32,046 bases of DNA from a virus (IMGVR_UViG_3300028800_000237:1-32046); one strand, 5' to 3'; shown: positions 1-9,323, numbered from the stretch's first letter. The notes: generated from the letters alone by a model not told the origin. Program-made: numbers and translations.

Positions 1-39
1 GTCATTGGTTCTCTCTCCGAAACGTCGCGATCCGCGCGG

Positions 40-603
40 ATGCTGCGCTGCTATGCCTGCGGCATCTCGAAAGCGCGCGATTCGTTCTACTCCGACGCTG
101 CGCGAGCTTCTGGGGTTTCGTCTCGGTGTAAGGCTTGTGAGAAGGATCGGATGCGCGCTCGGTACGCGGCGAATCGCGACGAGATCCTGCGTCGGAGCAA
201 GGAGCGTCTTGATCGTTTGCGTGGCCGTTCCGATCGGAAGTGTCGGACGTGTGATCAGCCGGCGACGTCGACGCAGCACGTGTATTGCGACGTATGTCGC
301 GCTCGAGTATTGGCGACGCGGGACGCTTGGTACAAGCGGCGGATCTCGAAGCCACGCTTCAGTGGTGCGACGAACGCGCGCGGCTACGGGGCCGATCATC
401 AGCGCAAGCGTCGTGCGGTCGAGCGAGTTATTGCTTCTGGGGGCGTCGCGTGTGCGCGGTGTCATCTGCCGATCCTTCCGGGCGATCCGTGGGATCTCGG
501 CCACGACGACCATGACCGGTCGCGCTACTCGGGTCCTGAGCACAGGCGTTGCAACCGTGCGACCGCGAGCCGGCATATGCGGAGGGTGTCGGTTGCGCTG
601 TGA
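40..603 (+). CDS. HNH endonuclease next to the large terminase
   Basis: 187 aa, rich in Cys pairs that look like zinc knuckles: C4/C7, C30/C33, C68/C71 and C83/C86, then C138/C141. The C-terminal HNH core has the pattern GHDD (H155) followed by EHRRCN (H168, N172), as in phage HNH nucleases. It sits directly upstream of TerL, where HNH proteins of HK97-like phages are known to cooperate with terminase in packaging and cos cleavage; that role here is inferred from position. The frame is open to the left edge of the window, so ATG 40 is the first visible start, not a proven one. The stop overlaps the proposed TerL GTG start by 4 nt. Confidence 0.85.
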   Translation: MLRCYACGISKARDSFYSDAARASGVSSRCKACEKDRMRARYAANRDEILRRSKERLDRLRGRSDRKCRTCDQPATSTQHVYCDVCRARVLATRDAWYKRRISKPRFSGATNARGYGADHQRKRRAVERVIASGGVACARCHLPILPGDPWDLGHDDHDRSRYSGPEHRRCNRATASRHMRRVSVAL

Positions 604-2030
604 TCAGGCCGCGGTTCGCGTGGTCTCCGCCGTGTGCGCGGTCTCTGGGTTCAGAGTGCGTTGCGTTCTGGCGTGCGGCGGGCGGTTTGTTGTTCGAGTG
701 GCAGGAGCTCGTGATTGTGGGGATGCTCGGGCTCGGCGAGGACGACAGATGGGCGACGTCGGAGGACGGCCTGGACGTTGCGCGGCAGAACGGGAAGGGC
801 GTCATCTTGCAGGCGATCGAGGCGTTCTTCGCGTTCGAGTTGGGCTACGACGTCGTGATGCACACGGCGCACGAGTTTGCGACTTCGCAGGAGCATCAGT
901 TGCGTCTCGAGGACGTGATCCAGAACGCGCCTCATCTGCACGCACAGGTGAAGGAACGCGGCGGGTACATGCATGCGAACGGTCGCGAGTCGATCATCCT
1001 CAAGTCGGGCCGGCGGATCATCTTCAAGGCTCGGACAAAGGGCGGCGGCCGCGGCTACTCGGGGGACTTGCTCGTGTGGGATGAGGCGATGGTGATCCCG
1101 GATGCCGTCGTCGGGGCGCAGAAGCCGATGCTTCGGGCGAGCAAGGCGCCGCACGGGCCGAAGGTGATCTACGCCGGCTCCGCGGTCGACCAGGACATTC
1201 ATGAGCACGGCATGAACTTCGCACGGCTGCGCGAGCGCGGGATCGCGGAGGCGCCCAGAGTGTCGTGGCACGAGTGGTCTGCGCCGTACGACCATCCGTC
1301 GGAGATGACCGACGATCTGCTCCGCGACCGGTCGTGGTGGCCGTTGGCGAATCCGAGCATGGAGGAAGGCCTCGTATCGGAGTCGACGATGGAGGACGAG
1401 ATCGAGTCGATGCCGGCGCGGACGTGCGCGGTCGAGCTCGGCGGCGTCGGCGACTGGCCCAGGACAGACGGTTTCGATGACACGGTCTTCCCAGTCGAGA
1501 TCTGGGACGCGCTCGAGGATCAGACCTCGGTGCTGCAGGAGCCGTTCTGTCTGGCATTCGACGTATCGCCTGAGCGGCGCACCTCCATCGCGATCGCGGG
1601 ACGCAACCAGAACGATGACTTCCATGTCGAGATCCAAGAGTGCAAGCAGGGCACGAGCTGGGTCGTCGACCGCCTGGTCGAGATGGTCGAGCGCGGAGAT
1701 CCTGAAGTAGTCGTTTGCGACGCGACCGGGCCTGCCTCATCTCTGCTCATTGCGCTCGAGGAAGCCGGCGTGAAGGTCGAGACGATCACCGCGACTGAGC
1801 ACGGCCAAGCATGCGGCCGACTTGTCGACATGGTCTCTGACGGGACGCTCGCGCACCTCGGATCCCCGGAACTGCGCGAAGCGATCCGAGGCTCGAAGAC
1901 GAGGCAACTCGGCGACGCCTGGGCATGGTCTCGTAAGAACTCGCACGTCGACATCTCGCCCCTGGTCGCTGCGACGTTGGCATTAGGCGCCGCGGCCGGC
2001 GTCACTACAGCGGAGATCCACATCTTCTGA
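600..2030 (+). CDS. Phage terminase large subunit (TerL)
   Basis: The DNA-packaging motor, with an N-terminal ATPase and a C-terminal RNase H-like nuclease. From GTG 600 the protein is 476 aa. It shows a Walker A-type ARQNGKG (61-67), Walker B LLVWDEA (157-163), and nuclease acidic residues in AFDVSPE (D321) and VVCDATGP (D374). The frame also has an ATG at 549, but that would overlap the HNH gene by 55 nt. The GTG at 600 overlaps the HNH stop as GTGA, a GGAGGG lies 13 nt upstream, and the family's usual N-terminal RPRF motif follows at once, so GTG 600 is preferred. The portal gene starts on the TerL stop (TGATG). No small subunit precedes it. Confidence 0.95.
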   Translation: MIRPRFAWSPPCARSLGSECVAFWRAAGGLLFEWQELVIVGMLGLGEDDRWATSEDGLDVARQNGKGVILQAIEAFFAFELGYDVVMHTAHEFATSQEHQLRLEDVIQNAPHLHAQVKERGGYMHANGRESIILKSGRRIIFKARTKGGGRGYSGDLLVWDEAMVIPDAVVGAQKPMLRASKAPHGPKVIYAGSAVDQDIHEHGMNFARLRERGIAEAPRVSWHEWSAPYDHPSEMTDDLLRDRSWWPLANPSMEEGLVSESTMEDEIESMPARTCAVELGGVGDWPRTDGFDDTVFPVEIWDALEDQTSVLQEPFCLAFDVSPERRTSIAIAGRNQNDDFHVEIQECKQGTSWVVDRLVEMVERGDPEVVVCDATGPASSLLIALEEAGVKVETITATEHGQACGRLVDMVSDGTLAHLGSPELREAIRGSKTRQLGDAWAWSRKNSHVDISPLVAATLALGAAAGVTTAEIHIF

Positions 2031-3205
2031 TGGGCCGCATTCGTGACTACCTGACCGGCGCGAACATCGAGCGTCTCCCAGCCGTGGAGCGCCTTGATCT
2101 GTTGAAGCGCGACACCGAGCCGCTCGAGGGCACGCGGATGTCGTTGTTCGACTCGATCATCCCGAACTTCTGGAACCAGAACGGGCTAAGCCCATCGTCG
2201 ACCTGGTGGCCAGCGGATGGCCGCCTGGCTGAGCGCGTCTGGGTTGCGAACCGGTGCATCCAGATGAACGCGCAGCAGATCGCGTCGATGCCGATCCACT
2301 TCGAACCTGGTGAAGGATCAACGGCTACCGCGCCGGCCTGGTTGTCGAACCCAGACCCGGTCTTGTTCCCGAACGGGATCGGCGACGCGATCTTCTCGAT
2401 CGTCGCGCAGATGTACGGATGGGGCTACGCCTGCCTCTATGTGACGGGCTACTACGCGGACGGCTACCCGCAGTTCTGGACAGTGCTCGACTCGTGCCGG
2501 CTGAACATCACGTGGGGCGAGTACGGCGCGCGCGTCTATAAGCTCGGCGACGTCGAGCTCGACCCGCGCCGCATCGTGCAGATCGACCGGAATCCTGGTG
2601 CCGCTGCGCACGGCTGCTCGGCGCTTCGCGCGTACGCGCAGCAGGCCTGGGGTTTGCTCGCCGCCGGTAACCAGTCGATGGCCGTTTCGCAGGGTGCTGT
2701 CCCGTTCGTGTATCTGAAGTCGCAGCGGAAGCTCACGTCCGATCAGGCGACGGCGCTGCAGGCGGAGTGGATGAGCAAGACGGTGAACCGGAACGGCGCA
2801 CCTCCGATCGTGCCGCCTGAGATCGACGTCAACGAACTCCAGTTCAACCCGGCAGACATGGCCTTGCTGGAGTCGCAGGAGTTCAACGCGAAGGCGTTGG
2901 CGACGGCGTTCGGTGTTCCGTCGGTTCTGCTGAACATGGCTTTGCAGGGCGGCCTGACCTATCAGAACCCGGCTGCGTTGGGTGAGATGTGGTGGCGGTT
3001 CGAGCTGCGCACGGCTTCGAAGCGGGTCATGGATGCGTGTACGGCGCAGATGCTTCCTCGCGGTCAGTATGTGTGGCAGGACGCCGCAGACACCTTCTTG
3101 CCGCTCGACGCGATGAGCGACGAAGACGATCCGCAGGCCTCCTCGGTGGCGGCCGCGTCACCTGGCCCGGCATCGGGTCTCTCAGTGATTGGAGGTTCAG
3201 GATGA
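2030..3205 (+). CDS. Phage portal protein (HK97 family)
   Basis: 391 aa. The portal forms the dodecameric ring through which DNA enters the capsid. The early helix NRCIQMNAQQIASMPI (around 75-90), the central mixed alpha/beta body, and the late motif ALATAFGVPSVLLN (around 290-303), followed by a Tyr-Gln-Asn stretch, are typical of HK97-type portals. The last 25 residues are Ala/Ser/Pro rich and probably disordered. The ATG overlaps the TerL stop (TGATG), and the stop overlaps the protease ATG (ATGA), consistent with translational coupling along the head operon. Confidence 0.93.
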   Translation: MGRIRDYLTGANIERLPAVERLDLLKRDTEPLEGTRMSLFDSIIPNFWNQNGLSPSSTWWPADGRLAERVWVANRCIQMNAQQIASMPIHFEPGEGSTATAPAWLSNPDPVLFPNGIGDAIFSIVAQMYGWGYACLYVTGYYADGYPQFWTVLDSCRLNITWGEYGARVYKLGDVELDPRRIVQIDRNPGAAAHGCSALRAYAQQAWGLLAAGNQSMAVSQGAVPFVYLKSQRKLTSDQATALQAEWMSKTVNRNGAPPIVPPEIDVNELQFNPADMALLESQEFNAKALATAFGVPSVLLNMALQGGLTYQNPAALGEMWWRFELRTASKRVMDACTAQMLPRGQYVWQDAADTFLPLDAMSDEDDPQASSVAAASPGPASGLSVIGGSG

Positions 3206-3936
3206 GCGAGCACGTCATCGACGAGCAGGACACCGAGCGGCCCGAAAGGGCCGTTCTCATTAGGGAGTTCGTCGCGAGCGACATCTCAGTCGAGGGACGC
3301 ACGGTCGACGTGCGTCTCGTCCCCTTCGGCGAGATCGCGCGAGTCGCTGACCCGCCGCGGTTCGAGGTCTATCGGGAGGAGTGGCTGCCGGGCGTGTTCG
3401 ACCATCAGTTGAGCGCGGCAAACCGGATCCATGCGAAATACGGGCACTCCGACACGCTGCTCGACGTGGTCGGCCACGGCATCTCGCTTCGCTCGGAACG
3501 AGCAGACGGCTACCACGTCGCGACGAAGATCCACCAGACGCCGCAGGGCGACACCGTGCTCGAGCTGCTCCGCGACGGCGCGCTGCCCTGCGTTTCGCTC
3601 GAGGCGCGGCCGGTGAAGTCGATGCGTGGCGCGAACGGCGTCGTTCAGCGGATCAAGGCGAACCTCTCCGGCTTCGCGTTCTGCAGGCAGGGAGCATTCG
3701 CCGGCGCGCGCGTCCTCGCGATCCGCGAGGCACACGAGGAGATCGTCGAGGAGACGGTCATCCCAAAAGAGTTCCTTCCAAGCAAGATCGACGACGAGAC
3801 GGTCGAGCGCTGCCGCCGTCTCGGCATCACGTTGCCGCAGCGCTATCAGGCGCAACCCGACGAAACGGACACCCCGGGCGTGCCCGGCACCTCCGAGGAC
3901 GGCACCCGCCAGCCCATCGACGGAAACCCGAACTAG
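3202..3936 (+). CDS. HK97-family prohead protease
   Basis: 244 aa, the serine protease that matures the HK97-type prohead. Start ATG 3202 follows a clear Shine-Dalgarno GGAGG at 3191-3195; the frame is open further upstream, but that part lies inside the portal gene. Candidate catalytic residues are H82 in KYGHSD and S132 in LPCVSLEARP, in the order and context seen in HK97 gp4-like proteases. The last 40 residues are Pro/Thr/Asp rich and probably flexible. It lies between portal and capsid, the canonical position. Confidence 0.92.
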   Translation: MSEHVIDEQDTERPERAVLIREFVASDISVEGRTVDVRLVPFGEIARVADPPRFEVYREEWLPGVFDHQLSAANRIHAKYGHSDTLLDVVGHGISLRSERADGYHVATKIHQTPQGDTVLELLRDGALPCVSLEARPVKSMRGANGVVQRIKANLSGFAFCRQGAFAGARVLAIREAHEEIVEETVIPKEFLPSKIDDETVERCRRLGITLPQRYQAQPDETDTPGVPGTSEDGTRQPIDGNPN

Positions 3937-3946
3937 GAGGCACCAA

Positions 3947-5182
3947 GTGAATGTTCTCGAGACGCGGCTGCAGGGCCGCGTAGATCGCCGAGAGGTGATC
4001 CACGGCAAGCAGGAGGCTCTCCTCGCCGAGCGCGGCGCAGACGGTGAACTGAGCGACACCGACAAGAGCCAGATCGATGTCTACCGCTCCGAGCTCGTCG
4101 AGCTCGACAGCGAGATCGATTCGCTCGCCGCGGACCTCGAAGCGCACAACAAGGCCGCCGAGGTGTCGAAGTCGGTCCGCCGCGCGATGCTCGGCGCAAG
4201 CGACGACATCGACGGTGACGGAGACGGGGTCGTCTACCGGACGATGGCGGCGTACGCCCGCGACGTGATCCTCTCCCGCGAGTCGACGATCTCGCGCAAG
4301 ATCGCCGGCCAGGTCGGCGACAACACCCTGGTCGAAGCGGCACGGTCGCGGCTCCAGCTGCTTCAGCGGACGCCGGCGAACACGCTGTCGTCGAACGTCG
4401 GTGGTTTGCAGCCGCCGCAGTTCATCGACCAGATCTTCCAGGTCATCAACAAGTCACGGCCGATCGTCGACTCGGCCGAGCGGACCACGCTCGAGCGGGG
4501 CACGCTGACGTACCCGGCCGTCACGCAGCGGCCGCTCGTGGCGGTGCAGGCCGCGGAGAAGACGGAGGCCGGGAACCAGGGGATGGTCGTCGGGATGCTG
4601 ACGACGCAGGCGAGCACCTACCTCGGCGGCGGCGATCTGTCGTGGCAGGCGATCAACTGGTCGACCCCGAACGCGCTGCAGCTGTGGTTCAACCTGGCCG
4701 CGGCGTCGTACGCGCTGCTGACGGAGCAGGACGCCGCGACCGTGCTGAGGGACTCCGGCTTCACGCACGACATCGGGTCGCCGATCGGGTCGACGCCGAC
4801 GTTCGCGGACTTCCTGACCGCGGTCGGTGCCGGCTACTCGGCGGTGTTCGCGAACTCGGGCCGGGTCGCGAACACGATCTACATGGCGCCCGACCGTTAC
4901 GGGTACCTGCTCGGCCTCACGTCGGCCGCGTTCTCGCAGTTCGTGAACGTCGCGGGCGACGCGATCGGCCCGCTCAACGTTGTCGTGTCGCGCGGCATGG
5001 ACGCCGGCGAGATCATCGTCGGTGACAGTGCCGGGCTGCTGGTCGCGGAGACGGACGGTGCTCCGGTCGAGCTGAACGTTGTCGAGCCTGCGATCGGCGG
5101 GGTCGAGGTCGGCATCATCGGCGCGTTCGAGGCCGTCGTTGTCGATCCGGGCGCGTTCTCGACGATCACGACAGCGTCGTAG
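3947..5182 (+). CDS. Major capsid protein, HK97 fold
   Basis: 411 aa from GTG 3947, which sits 6 nt after a perfect AGGAGG (3935-3940) that overlaps the protease stop. Residues 1 to about 90 are charged and helical (a coiled-coil scaffolding delta-domain, normally removed by the protease). The rest matches HK97-type capsid proteins: a segment around the motif LQPPQF, the VVDSAERTTL region, a GGG-containing loop before DLSWQAINW, and a beta-rich C-terminal domain ending with FEAVVVDPGAF. The longer upstream frame is a shadow of the protease gene. A hairpin follows the gene directly. Confidence 0.93.
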   Translation: MNVLETRLQGRVDRREVIHGKQEALLAERGADGELSDTDKSQIDVYRSELVELDSEIDSLAADLEAHNKAAEVSKSVRRAMLGASDDIDGDGDGVVYRTMAAYARDVILSRESTISRKIAGQVGDNTLVEAARSRLQLLQRTPANTLSSNVGGLQPPQFIDQIFQVINKSRPIVDSAERTTLERGTLTYPAVTQRPLVAVQAAEKTEAGNQGMVVGMLTTQASTYLGGGDLSWQAINWSTPNALQLWFNLAAASYALLTEQDAATVLRDSGFTHDIGSPIGSTPTFADFLTAVGAGYSAVFANSGRVANTIYMAPDRYGYLLGLTSAAFSQFVNVAGDAIGPLNVVVSRGMDAGEIIVGDSAGLLVAETDGAPVELNVVEPAIGGVEVGIIGAFEAVVVDPGAFSTITTAS

Positions 5183-5206
5183 GTCAGAGGCGTTGAAGAC
5201 GATGGA

Positions 5207-5239
5207 GACGGGTCGGCCAGTGCGTGGGGCCGGCCCGTC
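5207..5239 (+). terminator. Hairpin after the capsid gene, likely terminator or mRNA stabiliser
   Basis: A 12-bp stem (5207-5218 with 5228-5239; GACGGGTCGGCC with GGCCGGCCCGTC, one G-U pair) closes a 9-nt loop. It lies in the 78-nt gap between capsid gene and next gene. There is no clear U-tract (CTTCGG follows), so it could act as a partial terminator lowering expression beyond the capsid gene, or protect the capsid mRNA 3' end. Confidence 0.6.
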
Positions 5240-5260
5240 TTCGGATACCGGGGGCAACTG

Positions 5261-6127
5261 ATGCCGTACGACCACGACCAGATCGCGAACCTCGATGCTG
5301 CTATCGACGGTCTTGATTCGCCGACGACGCTTGAGACGTGGCAGGCGACTGACCCTTACGACGCTGGGATGGTCGCGGCCTCTGCTGTCAGGCGCGCGCT
5401 GGCTGGAGGCGTGGACGGCGGCGCGGCTATCACCGACGAGATCATGGAGTTCGTGGGCGGTGCCCTCCCTCCGACCTTCCCGATCACGGCCATCCATGAA
5501 GGCGCAGATCCCGACATCGACCCCGGCATTGTCACTGTTACCGGTGACTGCTCGTCTTATTTCCCGGCTGAGATCATCTCGCTCGGCATTGTCTCTCTAG
5601 CCATCGAGGGGTCAACTGGCAACGACAGCTCTTACACCGTTGCGTCGTCGGTCTACAACTCCGGCACGAACAAAACGACAATCACTCTGAACGGCGGCGT
5701 TTTCTCTGACGCGACGGCAGATGGGAACGTCCAGCCCGCCTATACGCAGATCGGCCAGGTCGTTCTTCTACCGCAGAGTTCAGTCGAGTGGGTGCTTTTC
5801 GTCGTTGACGAAGCATTCGACTTCGACTTCGACATGAGCAACGGTCCCTACGTCTGGGTGGGAGACATCGACGATGGTGAAGCATTCTCAGGTGGCGACA
5901 CGGCGATCGTCGACAACTCGGGTGTCTATCAGTGGCCGACGAAAACCCTTGATGCGAACGGGACGATCGTCAGCGGAAGCGCCTCGGGTCTGAAGTATTA
6001 CCCGGACGGGACCACTATCACTGTGCTCGTCAGCGGCTTCCCGAATAGCGACGCAGGTTCCATGCGCGTGACCGTTCATCACCACTTCGACGAGACGGTG
6101 GTAGTCACCGTCGCAGGCCCAGCGTGA
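5261..6127 (+). CDS. Hypothetical protein, possible capsid decoration or head fibre
   Basis: 288 aa, not recognised as a known family. The first 70 residues look helical; the rest is rich in Thr, Val, Gly, Ser and Asp, with alternating beta-strand patterns typical of virion surface proteins. There is no signal peptide or membrane segment. Position after the capsid gene and before the connectors is where many phages carry decoration or head-fibre genes; the role is inferred from that alone. Codon use is noticeably less GC-biased at third positions (many codons ending in T or A) than in the flanking genes, suggesting separate acquisition. It follows the hairpin at 5207 and overlaps the next start by 4 nt. 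Confidence 0.75.
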   Translation: MPYDHDQIANLDAAIDGLDSPTTLETWQATDPYDAGMVAASAVRRALAGGVDGGAAITDEIMEFVGGALPPTFPITAIHEGADPDIDPGIVTVTGDCSSYFPAEIISLGIVSLAIEGSTGNDSSYTVASSVYNSGTNKTTITLNGGVFSDATADGNVQPAYTQIGQVVLLPQSSVEWVLFVVDEAFDFDFDMSNGPYVWVGDIDDGEAFSGGDTAIVDNSGVYQWPTKTLDANGTIVSGSASGLKYYPDGTTITVLVSGFPNSDAGSMRVTVHHHFDETVVVTVAGPA

Positions 6128-6486
6128 GCACGGTCGGCTACACCACGACGGACGAGCTCGCGCGGATCCTCAAACTCCGCAACGTCAGCGACGACCAGCA
6201 AGCAGCGCTCGTCCGCAACCTCACCGCCGCGCTCGTCGAGATCGACAAAGAGATCGACCTCGCGGACGGCGTCGAGCTCACCGACGACGAACTCCAGCTT
6301 GCGGCCAGCGTGCAACTCGACCGGGGCGCCGACCTCTGGCGCCACACCGAATCAGTCGCCGGCATGACAGGGCTGCTCGGCGACAGCGGCGAATACACCG
6401 CCAACCCAGGCCGGTACATCCGGTACAGCTGGGAACGCTACGCCCAGCGACTCGCGCCATTGAAAGACCAATGGGGCGTCGCCTGA
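6124..6486 (+). CDS. Head-tail connector (gp6-like adaptor)
   Basis: 120 aa, GTG start overlapping the upstream stop (GTGA). Mostly alpha-helical, beginning with TTTDELARIL and then several acidic helices, followed by a conserved-looking GRYIRYSWERY region. Size, helicity and position between capsid and tail terminator genes match the adaptor that docks on the portal ring in HK97-like phages. The assignment rests on gene order and general sequence character more than on a diagnostic motif. Confidence 0.65.
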   Translation: MSTVGYTTTDELARILKLRNVSDDQQAALVRNLTAALVEIDKEIDLADGVELTDDELQLAASVQLDRGADLWRHTESVAGMTGLLGDSGEYTANPGRYIRYSWERYAQRLAPLKDQWGVA

Positions 6487-6487
6487 G

Positions 6488-6934
6488 ATGCCGACCGCGA
6501 CGATGGCGCAGATCATGGACGCGCTCGCCGACCTGATCCGCGACGAGATCACCAACGCGACCGAAGTCGACCTTCAGATCGAGCCGCGCGCCGTGCTCTC
6601 ACCGACGCCGCCGACGATCGACATGTACCCGTCCGACCCGTCCGAGGACGAGGCGTATGCCGGCTTCGGCGAGCTCCAAGGCGCCTTCCTGCTCACAGTC
6701 CGCGCGCGCGTCTCGACGGCCGACCAGGAGGCCGGCGAAGACCTGCTGCTCGCGTTCATGGACGACGGCGACCTGTCGATCACCGACGCGATCCTCACCG
6801 ACCCGCTCCTCGACGGGATCGCCCGCGTTGCGCCGCTCGGCCGCACCGGCTACCGCGACTTCCCGATCCCCGGCGGCGAAGGAACCTACCTCGGCTGCCT
6901 CTGGCCGCTCCTCGTCACGAAACGGCCGAGCTGA
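6488..6934 (+). CDS. Probable tail terminator / minor tail protein
   Basis: 148 aa. The N-terminal helix is followed by a PTPPTIDMYPSDP segment and a beta-strand-rich core (LLTVRARVSTADQEAG), resembling actinophage tail-terminator or completion proteins that cap the tail tube at the head side. Position right after the connector supports this. Its stop overlaps the ATG of the first glycan-cassette gene (TGATG), so this is the structural gene into which the non-structural cassette is joined. Confidence 0.6.
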   Translation: MPTATMAQIMDALADLIRDEITNATEVDLQIEPRAVLSPTPPTIDMYPSDPSEDEAYAGFGELQGAFLLTVRARVSTADQEAGEDLLLAFMDDGDLSITDAILTDPLLDGIARVAPLGRTGYRDFPIPGGEGTYLGCLWPLLVTKRPS

Positions 6935-7578
6935 TGACGACCGCTCTCGCCACATCAGAGCGCGTCGATCTACTCGACGGCTGCGCGGAAGCCGGCTGCC
7001 TCGAACTCGCGTGGCGGATGAAGAACCAGCTCGACGTGCCGAAGTACGCGCTCGGCGTCTCGATCATGGCACTCCCAGACTCCCTCGACGAGTGGCGAGC
7101 CGTCCATCGCACCGCCCGCAAGCGCGCCGACCGTTCGCTCCGTCTCGGCTACTCCTTCCAGGAGATCGACCGCTCCCAGTTCAACGACGACCTTCACGCG
7201 ATCAACACGTCGAAGGAGCGCCGGCAGGGACGGCCGATGAGCGCCGGCTACCTCACCAAGCATGTCCACGGAAAGCTCCCCGAGTATCCGTGCGACCGGC
7301 ACAACATCCGCACCTATGGCGTCCTCCACGGGCCGACACTCGTCGCATACATGACGCTGTACCGCGTCGCCGACCTCGGGCTCGTCTCGATGATCCTCGG
7401 CCACGGCGACCACCTCGCCAACGACGTCATGTACCTCCTCTTCGCGGGGATGGTCGAAGACCAGGCGGGCAACGGCGGCGTCCTCTACTACAACCGGCAC
7501 GACTCCGGGACCGAAGGCCTCGTCTACTACAAGGAACGCGTTGGCTTCGCGGCAGGAGATGTCGAGTGGGTGCTGTAA
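6934..7578 (+). CDS. GNAT/FemAB-like acyltransferase
   Basis: 214 aa, soluble. Residues 85-106 contain HAINTSKERRQGRPMSAGY, and the C-terminal third has YYNRHDSGTEGLVYYKERVGF (185-205). Both segments recall GNAT-type N-acyltransferases related to the FemAB fold, where the last helix-strand region binds acyl-CoA or an aminoacyl donor. The expected role is acylating a sugar amine or amino acid; the substrate is unknown. It opens a run of six coupled genes for glycan chemistry between tail-terminator and tail-tube genes. The start overlaps the preceding stop, and the stop overlaps the next ATG (TAATG). Confidence 0.7.
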   Translation: MTTALATSERVDLLDGCAEAGCLELAWRMKNQLDVPKYALGVSIMALPDSLDEWRAVHRTARKRADRSLRLGYSFQEIDRSQFNDDLHAINTSKERRQGRPMSAGYLTKHVHGKLPEYPCDRHNIRTYGVLHGPTLVAYMTLYRVADLGLVSMILGHGDHLANDVMYLLFAGMVEDQAGNGGVLYYNRHDSGTEGLVYYKERVGFAAGDVEWVL

Positions 7579-8048
7579 TGCTCGACGCCGTCCGCGAACG
7601 CAGCGCCGACGTTTACCCGCGCACCTACCTCGCCGGCTGCGAAACCGCGCTCGTTGTGTTCGCCGCAGCGTTCATGGGCGCCCAAGACGCCATATGGATC
7701 CACGACGCCGGACTCACAGCGACCTGCATCGACAACGACCAAGACCGGCTCGACAGGATGCAGAACCTCTACCCCGGCAGCTGGTCGTTCCTCAACGTCG
7801 ACGCCTACGAATGGCTAGAGACCGCGGAAGGCGCATGGGACGTCGTCTCGGTTGACAGCCCGACCGGCCACTTCGAACGCTGCGCCGACCGCATCGGGAT
7901 CTTCTGCAAGCTTGCGCGGCGCCTCGTCGTTCTCGGCATCGGCGTCGACACGCACGTCGAGCCGCCCGAGGGCTGGGAGGTCGTCGAGTGCATCAAGCGC
8001 TCCGACCACGCGGGCGGAGTCTTCTGGGCGGTCTTGTGCAGGACGTGA
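7578..8048 (+). CDS. SAM-dependent methyltransferase-like protein
   Basis: 156 aa. A Rossmann-type pattern is visible: the segment ending WIHDAGLTATCIDNDQDRL (40-58) resembles motif I/II of class I methyltransferases, with the acidic D52 at the end of beta-2, and WDVVSVDSPTG (87-97) resembles motif IV. The usual glycine loop is weak (DAGL), so binding of S-adenosylmethionine is likely but not certain. It is short for the family. Within the cassette it would methylate a sugar or another small acceptor. ATG overlaps the upstream stop as TAATG. Confidence 0.6.
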   Translation: MLDAVRERSADVYPRTYLAGCETALVVFAAAFMGAQDAIWIHDAGLTATCIDNDQDRLDRMQNLYPGSWSFLNVDAYEWLETAEGAWDVVSVDSPTGHFERCADRIGIFCKLARRLVVLGIGVDTHVEPPEGWEVVECIKRSDHAGGVFWAVLCRT

Positions 8049-8674
8049 CCATCGTCTCCTGCCTCTATGGCGATACGCACGACGCTTTTGTCGCGCGGTG
8101 GGCAGCCGGGATAGCTGGCCTGACCGTCGCGCCAGCGGCCGTGATCGTGGCGACTGACAACGAGCGCGATCGCGTCGTCCCCGGCGCAGATGTCTACCGA
8201 TCGGCCCTCAGGTGGCAGCATCCACAAGCCCACTACCTCAACGATGCCGTCGCGCTTTCCGGGACCGAGTGGATCTGGTTCCTAGATATCGACGACATCG
8301 CATTCCCTGACGCGCTTGAAGGCCTCGAGGGCGTGACGGCCGATGTGTGGCAGCTCGGCTACCTGCGCTCGGACGGCGAGGAGTACATCCCGCCGCAGCT
8401 CACCGCGGTCGAGGTGCTCGACTCGAACCGGAACCCATTCGTCGCTGGATCCTGCGTGCGGAGAAAGGCATTCTGGCGTGTCGGGGGATTCCGCGACATC
8501 GCTCTCCAGGACTGGGGACTCTGGCGCGCACTCGCCGCCGAGGGCGCGACGTTCCAGTCGTCAGGCCGCACGCACTTCCACTACATGCGCCACCCGAACA
8601 CACGGGGCGCGGTCGAGCTCGGCCTCGACAGTCGCCCTCACCACATGCGCGAGATGGAAGCCGCTCTTGCTTAG
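8045..8674 (+). CDS. GT-A-type glycosyltransferase (family 2-like), first copy
   Basis: 209 aa from GTG 8045, which overlaps the preceding stop (GTGA); GTG 8036 is an alternative, and the frame is open further upstream. The protein begins with a GT-A-like strand TIVSCLYGD and has a DxD-type metal/nucleotide-sugar site WFLDIDD (D81-D84). Residues 134-160 (VAGSCVRR..VGGFRD..LQDWGLW) match the acceptor-side motif in which GT2 enzymes place the catalytic base (here D156). There is no membrane segment, so it probably acts in the cytoplasm. It differs strongly from the two later glycosyltransferases, so this is not a recent duplication. Confidence 0.75.
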   Translation: MTIVSCLYGDTHDAFVARWAAGIAGLTVAPAAVIVATDNERDRVVPGADVYRSALRWQHPQAHYLNDAVALSGTEWIWFLDIDDIAFPDALEGLEGVTADVWQLGYLRSDGEEYIPPQLTAVEVLDSNRNPFVAGSCVRRKAFWRVGGFRDIALQDWGLWRALAAEGATFQSSGRTHFHYMRHPNTRGAVELGLDSRPHHMREMEAALA

Positions 8675-9323
8675 CCCGGCCCAAGTCAGCGCAGTGATCG
8701 TCACGAAGGGCGACGTCGACCTGGCACCGATCCTCGACTCGTTGATCTTCCCCGACGCGATCGTCTGGGACAACTCGGTCGAGCAGAACGAGATGACCTA
8801 CGGCCGCGTCCTCGGAGCCATGCGCGCACGCAACGAGATCATCTGGTCGCAAGACGACGACATCGTCCACACCCCGGCCGACCAGGCACGCATCGTCGCC
8901 GAATACCAGGCCGGCGTGCTGACCGGCTGCATGTGGCCCGAGTGGTCAGACGGGGCCCGAGCGCAAGGGATCGAAGGCGGCTACGACGATCTCGTCTTCC
9001 CCGGCTCCGGAAGCATCTGCGACCGGTCGCTCTGGACGAGCGCGGTCATGGCGTACTGGGACCGCTATCCGTGCGACGACTTCTTCCGGCTCTGGTCGGA
9101 CACGATCATCGGCGTCATCGCTCCGACAAAGCAGCTCGACATCCGCTTCCAGGCACTCCCCTGCGCCGAGGACATCGACCGGATGTGCAACCTGCCCGAC
9201 GCGATAGCGCTCAAGACCGAGGCGATCGCCAGGGCGCGCGCTGTACGCGACCGCAAGCCATCAGAGCATCAGATCTACATGGCCGAGCTCGGGACGCCGC
9301 ACGGGGAGCACCGGTACTTGTGA
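8667..9323 (+). CDS. Glycosyltransferase-like protein, second copy
   Basis: About 218 aa. The best start is TTG 8667, 6 nt after GGAAG (8656-8660) and overlapping the previous gene by 8 nt; GTG 8694 is an alternative, and the longer upstream frame is a shadow. The N-terminus (VSAVIVTKGD) and IIWSQDDDIVH with D63-D65 give the GT-A strand and DxD signature. A GGYDDLVFPGSGS segment and a SDTIIG region with conserved Asp follow. It resembles glycosyltransferases of unknown specificity common in bacterial glycan clusters. It is coupled to the deacetylase by GTGA overlap. Confidence 0.7.
   Translation: MLSPAQVSAVIVTKGDVDLAPILDSLIFPDAIVWDNSVEQNEMTYGRVLGAMRARNEIIWSQDDDIVHTPADQARIVAEYQAGVLTGCMWPEWSDGARAQGIEGGYDDLVFPGSGSICDRSLWTSAVMAYWDRYPCDDFFRLWSDTIIGVIAPTKQLDIRFQALPCAEDIDRMCNLPDAIALKTEAIARARAVRDRKPSEHQIYMAELGTPHGEHRYL

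Noticed and set aside
651-1637. 328-aa leftward open frame across TerL
   Set aside because: Shadow of the GC-rich TerL gene; TerL carries clear Walker and nuclease motifs.
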